The notes under the pieces were generated by a model. That model saw only the letters and a list, made by a program, of their open reading frames with translations. It made no database searches and was not told the DNA's origin. Positions 9,554-18,879 of a stretch of DNA of 64,000 bases are shown one piece after another (the first letter of the stretch is position 1; every line of letters starts with the position of its first letter). The position numbers and the translations under genes are program-made. The DNA comes from Candidatus Vicinibacter proximus (GTDB taxonomy: Bacteria > Bacteroidota > Bacteroidia > Chitinophagales > Saprospiraceae), in contig JADJOE010000003.1 in NCBI GenBank assembly GCA_016713905.1, positions 620,001 to 684,000 on the forward strand, given 5' to 3'.

Positions 9554-11863
9554 CTAAGTTAATGCAGCAGTAAAACAATCTTTTCCAGGCAAATGAATGA
9601 ATTGATCCTTATAATGAAAATCCACATTGGCCTCTGAAAGGTTGTTGATTTCAATTTTGAATGCAGATATATTGATCTTCAGTGTCCGATTCATGTAATA
9701 TATCATAAATTGTAGCGAGGTCCAGGCTTTTGGTAAAAAGGGGTTGATGTGCAATCCATTTTCATTAACTTTAACGCCGCCAAATCCATGAACCACGCTC
9801 ATCCAGGTACCGGCCATACTGGTAATGTGCAGACCATCTTCAGAGTCGTTATTGTAATCATTCAGGTCTAGTCTTGCTGTCCGGAGATACATCTCTTTCG
9901 CCTTGTATTCATATCTTAGCCTGCACGCCAATATTGCATGTACACATGGCGATAAGGAAGATTCATGAACTGTCCGGGGTTCGTAATAATCAAAATTAAT
10001 TTTGATTTCGTTTTGTGTAAAATGGTCTTCAAAAAAGTAGAGCCCCTGCAAGACATCCGCCTGCTTAATAAATGGCGACCTCAGAATTCTATCCCAGGAC
10101 CAATTTTGATTTATGGGTCTGACGGATGGAGCAAGATCTAATACGGTTAATTGTTCTTTGTCCAGATAGTCTTCTTGCTGAAGAAATAATCCGGTATGTT
10201 TATCAACAGGTAAGTAGATATTTTTTGAAACATTCATCCATTGATTTATTTCTGATTCCGTAATGTTAAGTCGGCTCACTACAAATGGATAAGATAACGT
10301 ATCATTCTTTTTTAATTCATCCAATATTTGTAAACCATATTCTAAACACCATTTTGCTATGTATAGGGTGTACCAGTTGTTGTTTACATTGTTTTCATAT
10401 TCATTGGGACCTGTAACGCCATGCATCACATATTTGTTTTTTGGATTACTGAAGTGCACTCTTTGTATCCAAAAACGATTGATTGCACAGATTACATCGA
10501 TGCCATAATCTTTTATATATTCTTTGTCTCCGGTATGGTTTACATAATTATAAATCGCATAAACCATGGCCCCATTTCGGTGGATTTCTTCAAAAGTAAT
10601 TTCCCATTCGTTATGACATTCTTCTCCATTCATGGTGACCATTGGATATAATGCGGCATTGTTTATGAATCCCAATTTTTTTGCATTTTCAATAGCCTTG
10701 TCCAATTGTCTGTAGCGGTACAACAATAAATTCTTGCTGACTATAGGCGAACTGGTGCCAAGATAAAAAGGAACGCAATATGCCTCCGTATCCCAGTAAG
10801 TAGCGCCGCCATATTTTTCACCTGTAAATCCTTTGGGGCCTATATTGAATCGGGCATCTTTGCCTGTATAGGTTTGGTATAATTGAAAAATGTTGTACCG
10901 AATGGATTGTTGTGCCTCTTCGTCATTTTCAATTCGGATGTCAGAACTTTCCCAAATGTCTGACCAGATGTTGGAATGATCATTTAATCGTTGTTCGAAA
11001 GGAATGTTAGCCCACGATTTGCATTTTTCAAACCCGACAGATAATAATTCTTGGGAGGTGTAATCTAAACTTGAAATTTGAACTACAGATTTTTCTAATT
11101 GAACATAATCGCCGGTATTTAAGCTAGTCTTATAAAGAATGGATTGTTTTCTTTCCGTTCCATTTTTAGAATAATTTTCAATCACCTCTGCACCATTTAG
11201 AAAAAATTTATGCAAAGTGGAACAACATAAATGGAAGTAACTTTTTTTTGTCGAACAATGAATGCCAAGCATGTTTTGTTCATTTCCTGTTTGCTCAAAA
11301 GTCCAGAAGTCTTCATCATAATTCGAGTCTTCATTTCTAATGTCAAAGTCCAATATGGATTCTATGCAAATATTGGTATGGTCATCATTGGACTGAATGG
11401 TGTATTGCATTGCGCCACATTCATCCCATGCCATGCTTAGAAATCGGATGCTTTGAATTTCCAGAGTTTTACCATTCCTTAGCTCTACCAAAAAGGATCT
11501 TTCGAGATATCCTTTATCCATATGCAAAACTCTTCGAAATTGGTGAAGGGCGCATTGGTTCAGATCAAGTATTTCATCATCCACTGTAATGCGCACACCA
11601 TGCCAATGAGCGCTGTTCAGAACTTTTGCAAAATATTCCGGATACCCATTTTTCCACCAACCCACTCTGGTCTTGTCCGGATAATAAATTCCTGCAACAT
11701 AGTTTCCCAGTAGTGTTTGACCGGAAAAATCTTCTTCAAAGTTTCCTCTTCCACCCATCCGTCCATTCCCAAGACTAAAAATACTTTCACTCCATTTTTG
11801 GTTTTCTTTTACAAAACCTTCTTCTATTATTTTCCAGGGATCAATTTTAAAGTACGATTTCAC
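9554..11863 (-). CDS. Maltose phosphorylase, glycoside hydrolase family 65
   Basis: This cytoplasmic enzyme splits maltose with phosphate into glucose and beta-glucose-1-phosphate. The GH65 hallmark VTGPNEYENNVNNNWYT contains the catalytic Glu (about residue 488). Also present are the substrate-site stretch GGATYWDTEAYCVPFY and the phosphate-loop stretch VHESSLSPCVHAIL. The frame is open back to an ATG at 11899, but I choose the GTG at 11863. From there the protein starts VKSYFKIDPWKIIEEGF, which lines up with the start of known maltose phosphorylases (xDPW near residue 8), and the overlap with the upstream gene falls from 53 to 17 bp. The next gene upstream makes beta-phosphoglucomutase, the expected partner. 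Kojibiose or trehalose phosphorylase activity is possible but less likely in this setting. Confidence 0.87.
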   Translation of the reverse strand: MKSYFKIDPWKIIEEGFVKENQKWSESIFSLGNGRMGGRGNFEEDFSGQTLLGNYVAGIYYPDKTRVGWWKNGYPEYFAKVLNSAHWHGVRITVDDEILDLNQCALHQFRRVLHMDKGYLERSFLVELRNGKTLEIQSIRFLSMAWDECGAMQYTIQSNDDHTNICIESILDFDIRNEDSNYDEDFWTFEQTGNEQNMLGIHCSTKKSYFHLCCSTLHKFFLNGAEVIENYSKNGTERKQSILYKTSLNTGDYVQLEKSVVQISSLDYTSQELLSVGFEKCKSWANIPFEQRLNDHSNIWSDIWESSDIRIENDEEAQQSIRYNIFQLYQTYTGKDARFNIGPKGFTGEKYGGATYWDTEAYCVPFYLGTSSPIVSKNLLLYRYRQLDKAIENAKKLGFINNAALYPMVTMNGEECHNEWEITFEEIHRNGAMVYAIYNYVNHTGDKEYIKDYGIDVICAINRFWIQRVHFSNPKNKYVMHGVTGPNEYENNVNNNWYTLYIAKWCLEYGLQILDELKKNDTLSYPFVVSRLNITESEINQWMNVSKNIYLPVDKHTGLFLQQEDYLDKEQLTVLDLAPSVRPINQNWSWDRILRSPFIKQADVLQGLYFFEDHFTQNEIKINFDYYEPRTVHESSLSPCVHAILACRLRYEYKAKEMYLRTARLDLNDYNNDSEDGLHITSMAGTWMSVVHGFGGVKVNENGLHINPFLPKAWTSLQFMIYYMNRTLKINISAFKIEINNLSEANVDFHYKDQFIHLPGKDCFTAALT

Positions 11864-12548
11864 CTTTTGATATTTTGTTTGCAGTGTCAAACCATTCAAT
11901 AATTTCCTTTGCAGTAATGGCCATAAAATCAGGAATGGCTAATTGTGCAGCGCCTAAGACAGGATCCATTCCAATGCCCACGGTGTGCATTCCTGCGGCC
12001 ACTGCAGCTTCTAAACCTTTTATGGAATCCTCAAAAACAATACAGTTTTCTGGCAACATTTCAATGCCTTTTGCGGCGGTTAAAAATACCTCGGGGTCTG
12101 GTTTGCTCCGACTTACTTTTATGCCATCTACTACAGTATGAAAAAAATGACGAACCCCAGTTTTTTCCAACAACAACATTGCATTTTTACTGGCACTGCC
12201 CAATGCTATTGGGATGGATAGCTCTTTTGCCTCTTCCAGAAAACGGAGAACGCCGGGAAGAACATCCTTTTCACTCAGGTTAGCAATAAGTTCAAGGTAG
12301 TATTCATTCTTCTGCGCGGCCAACCTTTCTTTGATTTCCATGCTCAAGTTTAATTCAGCAGCATGAAGAATGATCTCAAGTGATTTCATTCGTTCCACTC
12401 CCTTGAGATGTTCATTAAAAGATTCAGTCAGTACAAAACCAAATTTGGAAGATAATTTTTTCCAGGCTTCAAAATGATGGCCGGAGGTATCCACAATTAC
12501 GCCGTCCAGATCAAAAATAAATCCATAAGACGATTGATTAGTTATCAC
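11847..12548 (-). CDS. pgmB: Beta-phosphoglucomutase (HAD superfamily)
   Basis: A 233-aa HAD-family enzyme converting beta-glucose-1-phosphate to glucose-6-phosphate. The N-terminal motif FDLDGVIVDT (residues 11-20) supplies the Asp nucleophile and the acid/base Asp. The cap domain has the specificity loop HLKGVERMKSLEIIL (about 48-62). GSASKN is motif II, and KPDPEVFLTAAKG plus VFEDSIKGLEAAVAAGM are motifs III and IV. The length matches the family. The 3' end overlaps the maltose phosphorylase start, a strong sign of translational coupling, and the two enzymes act one after the other on maltose. Confidence 0.9.
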   Translation of the reverse strand: MITNQSSYGFIFDLDGVIVDTSGHHFEAWKKLSSKFGFVLTESFNEHLKGVERMKSLEIILHAAELNLSMEIKERLAAQKNEYYLELIANLSEKDVLPGVLRFLEEAKELSIPIALGSASKNAMLLLEKTGVRHFFHTVVDGIKVSRSKPDPEVFLTAAKGIEMLPENCIVFEDSIKGLEAAVAAGMHTVGIGMDPVLGAAQLAIPDFMAITAKEIIEWFDTANKISKGEIVL

Positions 12549-12598
12549 AATTCAAAAATTTACTGTTGCGGAATGCACGAAAGGTAATGATTATTAAC

Positions 12599-13513
12599 TC
12601 AGGATTTTAATTTATCCGGATAGTATCCTTCCTCAATCATTTTTTTAAAAGCTTGACGAACGAATGGTTTATCTTCCTGATAAGTAACCCCAAACCAACT
12701 CGATGGGGAAGATAAAACCTGCACTTTAATTCGACCTTCGTCAATCAGGTTTTGTATAAGTTCCGGGATGTAAAATTCTGAATCCGGAACAATTAGATTG
12801 GATTGAAGAAACTTGGTTAATCTTTCAGATGCAAACTGGAAATAGGATGCCCCAAAACCCCACATATTCATGGAAACTAAGGTTTCAGGCGGGAAGTATT
12901 GCAATTCCTCTTCTTTGCCGGCATAAATTTCTCCGGAGGGTGATTTTTGGATGCCTTTGGTTTCTACCACTTTTTTGAGAAATCCTTCATGATCATTCCA
13001 ACAAATACCTCTATTTACTGCACCATGATCGGATAGTGTATTATTAAGAAAATAGGCAATTACGGCATAATAATAATCCGGATTAGGATTTTGTATGAGA
13101 AATTGATAAAGACTGATCAGGGCTTCTCTGCCATAATAATCATCCGCATTTATAACTCCGAAAGGCTCATTCAACACATCATGTGCTACCCAAACTGCAT
13201 GACCGGTGCCCCAGGGTTTGGTCCTTCCTTCAGGACAACTAAAACCTTCAGGCAATAAATCCAATTCCTGACAGATGTAATGCAATTCGGCCTGTTCGCC
13301 CCAGGCAGCATCCATTCTTGATTTAAATTCGTTTTCAAAACTTTTTCGAATGACAAACACAAATTTTTTGAAACCAGCCTGAAGGGCATCATATATGGAA
13401 TAATCAATAATGGTCTCTCCATTCGGTCCAAATGCGTCCATTTGTTTTAGTCCTCCATAGCGACTTCCCATACCTGCAGCGAGGATTAACAAACTGGCTT
13501 GTGGTTTTGACAT
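12599..13513 (-). CDS. Sugar-phosphate nucleotidyltransferase-like protein
   Basis: A 304-aa protein of the NTP-transferase (GT-A-like) family. The N-terminal LILAAGMGSRYGGLKQ is the nucleotide-binding signature (G-x-G-x-R...K). WGTGHAVW and INADDYYG match the sugar-phosphate and metal-binding segments. An upstream ATG at 13549 lies inside the terminator of the neighbouring gene and would add a 12-residue tail, so the start at 13513 is preferred. Its position 50 bp upstream of pgmB suggests a link to glucose phosphates, for instance toward a nucleotide sugar, but substrate and nucleotide cannot be read from sequence. It may be the first gene of the maltose operon. Confidence 0.75.
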   Translation of the reverse strand: MSKPQASLLILAAGMGSRYGGLKQMDAFGPNGETIIDYSIYDALQAGFKKFVFVIRKSFENEFKSRMDAAWGEQAELHYICQELDLLPEGFSCPEGRTKPWGTGHAVWVAHDVLNEPFGVINADDYYGREALISLYQFLIQNPNPDYYYAVIAYFLNNTLSDHGAVNRGICWNDHEGFLKKVVETKGIQKSPSGEIYAGKEEELQYFPPETLVSMNMWGFGASYFQFASERLTKFLQSNLIVPDSEFYIPELIQNLIDEGRIKVQVLSSPSSWFGVTYQEDKPFVRQAFKKMIEEGYYPDKLKS

Positions 13514-13530
13514 GTTATAATTTTGGGCAA

Positions 13531-13560
13531 AAATAAAAAACCCCGGCATATTTGCCGGGG
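13531..13560 (-). terminator. Rho-independent terminator after the DUF1501 gene
   Basis: On the minus strand a perfect 8-bp GC-rich stem CCCCGGCA/TGCCGGGG with an AATA loop is followed by a T-rich run. It sits 21 bp after the DUF1501 stop and just ahead of the nucleotidyltransferase start, so it separates the DUF1800/DUF1501 operon from the maltose cluster. Confidence 0.88.
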
Positions 13561-13581
13561 CTCATATTTTATCTGTTAAAA

Positions 13582-15147
13582 CTAACGATCAAATTTACTG
13601 AGTATTTTGGTCTTTTGTGCCTGATCAGAGGCTATTCTGATGACATAATTGCCTACAGGTAATTCCGAAGTATCCAATCTTATCTGGTGAGCGCCTTCAT
13701 TGATTTTACCGGAAAACAAAACTTTTAGTTCAGAACCAATGGAGTCAAACAAACTCATACGGATAAATTCATTCTTCGTTTCAAAATGAATGATCGTATA
13801 GTCCAGAGCAGGGTTAGGATAATTGTCTAATCTCAAGGCAAAATCCCTGTTCACATCCTCTGTGCCAGTAGACAAGCAACTGCCACTGATGATCGGAAGT
13901 TTTTGAAATTCCTTAAACAACATTTGGCTGACAACACTTGGACTCACTTCAAACCAATCGATCAATAAAGAGGCATAAATTGACCTGAAATCATATTGCA
14001 TCGCAACTCCTTCATCGTTGGTAACTGTATCATTGATGGTTGGATTGTTACCGAGTATTCCACCTTCAATACACTCTCCAAAAACAAACAGTGGAGCTGC
14101 AGTTCCATGGTCAGTACCTGTACTGTCATTGGCTTTGATCCTTCTTCCAAATTCAGAAAAAGTCATACCCACCACTTTCTTTCCAAATCCTCCTTTACTG
14201 ATTTGATCCTGAAATCCAGCCATTGCATCGGAAAGTTGCTTTAATAAATCCGCCTGAGTACCGATTTCATGATCATCCGGATCACATTGATTTGCGTGTG
14301 TATCAAAACCACCGATATTTACAACATATACCTTGGTCTTTAATCCACCTTTAATAAGTTGCGCGACAATATTTAATCTGTCCAGCAAGGCATTGCCGGA
14401 TGCCGGAATAGAGCCACCTGCATTGGTATTGGCTTGTTTGATGACTTCAGAATAATCATTCGTTTGCAACAAGGTGCTGACAATGTACCTTAATTCATTG
14501 GCATAATTCGTATTGGAAGGAAGATTTGCAGCTAATGCGCCTTCAGGCAATAGACCTAAAGTTGCCGGATCGTTAATGGCCAAACTAAAATTTGCAACTT
14601 TGCCCTGACAAGTTTGTGACACCAGTGATCCAATGGTGATCGCCAGTGGATCCGGGTTGTCGGCATTTGGATAACCGGTGGGAAATGATGCATGATTTTC
14701 GGTATAATATCTACCTAACCAGCCGGTAACCTCGAATTGTTCCGCAGAGGATCCGGAAGTCCAAATGTCCGTAGATCTAAAGTGGGATCTGTTTTGGTTT
14801 GGATAGCCTACGGACTGAATTAATTTCAAACCACCATTGTCATAAAGGGATTTTATACCAGTCATGGACGGATGTAAAGACAGGCCATCTCTTAATTTAA
14901 TGCCAAAGCTTTCCTTAATTAGAATTTTATTTCTATGTTTATCCAGATTGCTGTACTGGTCAATTGGAAGGACCATGTTTAATCCATCATTTCCGCCACT
15001 CATTTGGATGAGGACCAAAATTTTGTCATTATCCGGACTAACAAAATCCAGGAAAGAATTCCGTGCTACTGCGTTAACCGGAATTCCATTTATTAAAACC
15101 GGCACTGCGGCTATTGAACTTGCTTGTAAAAAGGTTCTTCTTTTCAT
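13582..15147 (-). CDS. DUF1501 family exported protein with T9SS sorting domain
   Basis: A 521-aa exported protein. The N-terminus MKRRTFLQASSIAAVPVL has a twin-arginine-like pattern. The body is a sulfatase-fold DUF1501 domain, with LVLIQMSGGNDGLNMVLP near residue 45, HFRSTDIWTSG, and VGMTFSEFGRR with HGTAAPLFVFG near 320-350. The last 75 residues (LDNYPNPALDYTIIHFE through LPVGNYVIRI) form a type A T9SS sorting domain. The biochemical role of DUF1501 is not established. It nearly always pairs with a DUF1800 gene, as here (18-bp gap, same strand, downstream). Confidence 0.85.
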   Translation of the reverse strand: MKRRTFLQASSIAAVPVLINGIPVNAVARNSFLDFVSPDNDKILVLIQMSGGNDGLNMVLPIDQYSNLDKHRNKILIKESFGIKLRDGLSLHPSMTGIKSLYDNGGLKLIQSVGYPNQNRSHFRSTDIWTSGSSAEQFEVTGWLGRYYTENHASFPTGYPNADNPDPLAITIGSLVSQTCQGKVANFSLAINDPATLGLLPEGALAANLPSNTNYANELRYIVSTLLQTNDYSEVIKQANTNAGGSIPASGNALLDRLNIVAQLIKGGLKTKVYVVNIGGFDTHANQCDPDDHEIGTQADLLKQLSDAMAGFQDQISKGGFGKKVVGMTFSEFGRRIKANDSTGTDHGTAAPLFVFGECIEGGILGNNPTINDTVTNDEGVAMQYDFRSIYASLLIDWFEVSPSVVSQMLFKEFQKLPIISGSCLSTGTEDVNRDFALRLDNYPNPALDYTIIHFETKNEFIRMSLFDSIGSELKVLFSGKINEGAHQIRLDTSELPVGNYVIRIASDQAQKTKILSKFDR

Positions 15148-15165
15148 GGTGAAGAATTTGTGGGT

Positions 15166-16842
15166 TTAACTTAAAAAATATTCCGGCATTGACAAAAGAG
15201 TAGTAAACAAAGGTTTTAACCTTGAGTCTACTGCAGTTCTTGCTTGTGCGTTATTTGGATTTGCTTTGTAATTGTTCCACATGGTTGCCCATTGGGCTTC
15301 GGTAAGGTTTCCTAAAAGAGCTTTTTTAAGGAAGTCAATCTGGTTTTGGTAAATATTCTGAGGGAGCAAGTGAGCTACAATTTCACTAAGCAGCATGCTG
15401 ATATTGGCTGGATCGGTAAAAGAGGTAACGTATTCTACAAGATCTAAACCAAAAGTAGTGGTGCCGGCACCTCCCCGAATGCGCATTTGTTTATTTACAG
15501 CCTGGCCGGTGAATCCCACACGAAGTGGATATGTCACAGAGTTTATCCAGATTTCATGGTATCCCGGTTCCTGATAATAAGGAGACCAACCCGCCACACT
15601 TGGGATATCAAAATATACTTGCTGTAAACCCATATTATTTCTGTAGATGGAAACAAACAATGAATAATTGATTTCCAAATCAGCAGATGGTTTGAATTTC
15701 ATTGCCTTGAGCGTATTGAAAATAAACTCGTAAGGAGGGCGAATCATACAACCCAAGGCTTCTATAGAATAAAAATGTTCGCTGCCAAGAAGAGCTTTCA
15801 ATACAGGTTTTATTTCAAAATTATTAGCGATCAATAAATTTGCCATCTCGTCAATAATCTGACTTTCAATCGTTTGATCTACTTTATAATAAACAAAATA
15901 ATTATAGAGTTTGCGACAAATGAATGTAGCAGCTTCTCTTTTCTGGAATATCAAATTAATAACTGTTTTGTATTCGTTTTCTTCGCCATTGGTAATTTGT
16001 TGGTTGTTAAATCTGGCAGAGAGTTGCTTGGTGGATTTATCATGCAAACGGGTATCAAATCTGGCGTATGGATAAAAAGATTCATTCCTGCGGTCAGCGG
16101 CTATTGTCCATCCTGTAAGTGCTTTGGCGACAGCCAAAACATCCTGTTCAGTAAATGTAGTATAGTCACCGGGACCTGCAAGTGCTCCTTTTCCCAAGGT
16201 AAATAACTCCATTACCTCTCTGGCAAAATTCTCATTGGGCGCCAAATTTGTATTTTGATTTCCATTGAGATAAATCAGCATGGATTTATCGATGGTGATC
16301 TTTTCAGTAAGGGATTTAAAGTTTCCCATACAATTGGATCGCAAAGTGGTGATATAATCATAATTGTAGCGAGGGTCAAAAATCTCTGACACCACAAAAT
16401 GATTATGCCAGAATAAAGTCATTTTTTCAGTCAAAGAAACGCCCTCATTAAACATCAATTGCATGAGCCATGAATAAAGAGAATTTTCTTTCAACTGGAC
16501 CAGTCCCTGAACCTGAGGATTAAGTTTGCCTGTTACCCAAGTCTGTCCTTTTGGAATATCAGGGTCGGCAATTTGGTCCGTGTACAAAACAGGTGGACTT
16601 GGCAAAGCCTGGTCTTTGGCCAATTTATCCAAGGTCTTCTGCAATCCGTCCGATACCGCTTCTTTAATTTGTTCATGAGTAGGTCCAAACATTGCCCTTC
16701 GCAATAGATGAGCAGCGGTGGCATAATCCCATATCCCTTGATATGGTGTTAGCCCACCGTTTACCGGAAGTGCTGTGGTTGGGCGCATAGGCTCCACTTC
16801 AGCAGTACTGGTAAGTATTGAAAAAAGTTTCCTTCTATCCAT
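15166..16842 (-). CDS. DUF1800 family protein
   Basis: A 558-aa protein with the DUF1800 layout: AAHLLRRAMFGPTHEQIKEA near residue 45, LMFNEGVSLTEKMTLFWHNHFV (about 130-150), NENFAREVMELFTLGKG (about 200) and DVLAVAKALTGWTI. The N-terminus (MDRRKLFSILTS) has no clear cleavable signal peptide. DUF1800/DUF1501 pairs are widespread in Bacteroidota and Planctomycetota and are thought to act at the cell surface, but no reaction is known. It is the first gene of the two-gene operon that ends at the terminator at 13531-13560. Confidence 0.85.
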   Translation of the reverse strand: MDRRKLFSILTSTAEVEPMRPTTALPVNGGLTPYQGIWDYATAAHLLRRAMFGPTHEQIKEAVSDGLQKTLDKLAKDQALPSPPVLYTDQIADPDIPKGQTWVTGKLNPQVQGLVQLKENSLYSWLMQLMFNEGVSLTEKMTLFWHNHFVVSEIFDPRYNYDYITTLRSNCMGNFKSLTEKITIDKSMLIYLNGNQNTNLAPNENFAREVMELFTLGKGALAGPGDYTTFTEQDVLAVAKALTGWTIAADRRNESFYPYARFDTRLHDKSTKQLSARFNNQQITNGEENEYKTVINLIFQKREAATFICRKLYNYFVYYKVDQTIESQIIDEMANLLIANNFEIKPVLKALLGSEHFYSIEALGCMIRPPYEFIFNTLKAMKFKPSADLEINYSLFVSIYRNNMGLQQVYFDIPSVAGWSPYYQEPGYHEIWINSVTYPLRVGFTGQAVNKQMRIRGGAGTTTFGLDLVEYVTSFTDPANISMLLSEIVAHLLPQNIYQNQIDFLKKALLGNLTEAQWATMWNNYKANPNNAQARTAVDSRLKPLFTTLLSMPEYFLS

Positions 16843-16970
16843 AATATATGGTTTTTATTGGTTAGGAATAAATCGAATTGTTTCTTTGACTTGAATTCTT
16901 AAGTTTTGTTTAAAGAAATCTTAAGGATTCACTAATATATTTGGGAAGTCAGGAACGGGCTGTTTTGTAC

Positions 16971-17525
16971 TCAATTGGATGAAGAAATATTTCGCTTGAT
17001 TGCTGAATATATTGCAAATAATAAAATGCCCAACAAAATCAACAGGGATCCCCATTTCAAAATTTTAAAAATTTCCACAAAATGGGCGGTAATTATCCCT
17101 TCGGCTGGATACAGATTGAGCAGCCTAATGATAAAGGCATTTTCCAAAAAATCAAATATTAGGGTTGCTATGGGAAATATATTCCATTTTCTGAAGCGAA
17201 AGGATTTATAGTTTTTAAGAAGCAAACTCAACAAAACAATAAAAAAACAGGCGTAGGTCAGTGGATATAAAATATCCAAAGTCATTTCGACATTGTGGTA
17301 GTATATGCGTGCTTCATCACCATAATCTTTGACCATTTGGAGGGTCCTCGTCGGGAAATAGCCTATTGTAAGGTCTATTGGGCCAATTTCCTTTTTAGCC
17401 AAAGTGTTGATTTGCTTTTCTGCTTCAGGTAAGTAATGTACAACAAAAATGATGTATAATCCCAAAAGCAATAAGAGGAGATAAAAATTGGAAATTTTAT
17501 AAAAAAAATCTGATAAACTTCTCAT
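16971..17525 (-). CDS. Predicted integral membrane protein, four TM segments
   Basis: A 184-aa protein of unknown function. An ATG at 17579 is in frame but lies inside kbl. The ATG at 17525 sits 4 bp after the kbl stop and is preferred. Four hydrophobic segments are visible: FYLLLLLLGLYIIFVV near residue 12, ILYPLTYACFFIVLLS near 80, FPIATLIFDFLENAFII near 120, and WGSLLILLGILLFAI near 155. A periplasmic loop lies between TM1 and TM2. I recognise no catalytic motif. Spacing indicates co-transcription with kbl. Confidence 0.65.
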   Translation of the reverse strand: MRSLSDFFYKISNFYLLLLLLGLYIIFVVHYLPEAEKQINTLAKKEIGPIDLTIGYFPTRTLQMVKDYGDEARIYYHNVEMTLDILYPLTYACFFIVLLSLLLKNYKSFRFRKWNIFPIATLIFDFLENAFIIRLLNLYPAEGIITAHFVEIFKILKWGSLLILLGILLFAIYSAIKRNISSSN

Positions 17526-17529
17526 AGAT

Positions 17530-18720
17530 TTATTGAATAACAGCCAATTCCTTTCCGACTTTGATAAATGCTTGAACACATCTTTCTATATGATTTTGTT
17601 CATGACCTGCTGAAATTTGTACTCTGATTCTTGCTTTTCCCTGAGGAACAACCGGATAGAAGAATCCAACCACATAAATTCCTTCTTCCAACATCCTTGC
17701 CGCAAATTTTTGCGCTAAAGGAGCATCGTAGAGCATTACAGGAACAATAGCATGTTCTCCAGGAAGTATATTAAATCCGGCCTGGGTCATGGCTTCTCTG
17801 AAAAATTTAGTATTCCGCTCCAACTTATCTCTAAGTTCAGTGGAGGAGGACAATAATTCAAGCACTTTGATGGATGCACCGGTGATGGCAGGAGCCAGTG
17901 TGTTGGAAAATAAATATGGCCGGGATCGCTGTCTAAGAATTTCTATAATCTCTTTTTTTGCTGCAGTAAATCCGCCCGAAGCACCGCCTAAGGCTTTTCC
18001 AAAAGTTCCTGTAATGATGTCAATTCTCCCCATTACATTGCGATATTCATGGGTGCCTCTTCCTGTCTTACCCATAAATCCGGAGGCATGGCATTCATCT
18101 ATCATCACCATGGCTTTATACTGTTCTGCCAGATCACAGATTTTATCTAATTGTGCAATTGTGCCATCCATAGAAAAGACTCCATCCGTAACTACAAGGA
18201 CTCTGCGGCAATCTTTGGCCAGTTCCAGTTGTACAGCAAGATCAGCCATATCATTGTGTTTGTAGCGGAATCTTTTGGCTTTTGCCAGTCTGATGCCATC
18301 AATGATGGATGCATGGTTTAGTTCATCGGAAATAATCGCATCTTCTTCACCAAGTAGGGGTTCAAATATCCCTCCGTTTGCATCAAATGCTGCCGCATAA
18401 AGTATTGCATCTTCCATCCCAAGGAAAGTGGAAATTTTTGATTCCAGCTCTTTGTGAATGTCTTGTGTCCCACAGATAAATCGGACCGAAGACATTCCAA
18501 AACCATGAGAGTCAATGTATTTTTTCGCCGCAGCCACTACTTCCGGATGCGAGGACAGACCAAGATAATTATTGGCACAAAAGTTCAACACCTCAGAACC
18601 AGTATTGGTGCGTATAACTGCACCTTGAGGCGTAGTAATAATCCGTTCAGTTTTATAAAGACCGGCATCTTTAATGTTTTGAATCTCTTTTTGAAGCTCT
18701 GTCAGAATATTTCCAAGCAT
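17530..18720 (-). CDS. kbl: Glycine C-acetyltransferase (2-amino-3-ketobutyrate CoA ligase)
   Basis: A 396-aa PLP enzyme of the alpha-oxoamine synthase family, which cleaves 2-amino-3-ketobutyrate with CoA to glycine and acetyl-CoA in threonine breakdown. Visible signatures: NFCANNYLGLSSHPEV (47-62), the substrate loop HGFGMSSVRFICGTQ (72-86), MIDECHASGFMGKTGRG (207-222) and the Schiff-base Lys K242 in TGTFGKALGG. The length matches the family. Related 8-amino-7-oxononanoate or serine palmitoyl synthases are less likely given the strong match to the KBL loops. No threonine dehydrogenase gene is nearby. Confidence 0.9.
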   Translation of the reverse strand: MLGNILTELQKEIQNIKDAGLYKTERIITTPQGAVIRTNTGSEVLNFCANNYLGLSSHPEVVAAAKKYIDSHGFGMSSVRFICGTQDIHKELESKISTFLGMEDAILYAAAFDANGGIFEPLLGEEDAIISDELNHASIIDGIRLAKAKRFRYKHNDMADLAVQLELAKDCRRVLVVTDGVFSMDGTIAQLDKICDLAEQYKAMVMIDECHASGFMGKTGRGTHEYRNVMGRIDIITGTFGKALGGASGGFTAAKKEIIEILRQRSRPYLFSNTLAPAITGASIKVLELLSSSTELRDKLERNTKFFREAMTQAGFNILPGEHAIVPVMLYDAPLAQKFAARMLEEGIYVVGFFYPVVPQGKARIRVQISAGHEQNHIERCVQAFIKVGKELAVIQ

Positions 18721-18879
18721 AAATTTATTTTTCAGATGATTGAATTACGGTTTATGGCAGCTGTTGTGTACAGCTATATGCGCCAAAATTAAGATATTTT
18801 ATGGTCAAACCAAGTATTGTGATTTTAGTCCAATTTTATAAATCTGAAACAACCAATAAATGGATTGGTGTTTGAATTT

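Noticed and set aside
12599..13549. Longer start for the nucleotidyltransferase
   Set aside because: The extra 12 residues would be encoded by the terminator hairpin of the neighbouring operon.
18852..18869. Hairpin after the large BNR/PKD/LamG gene as a terminator
   Set aside because: The stem is only 6 bp and AT-rich with no proper T run.
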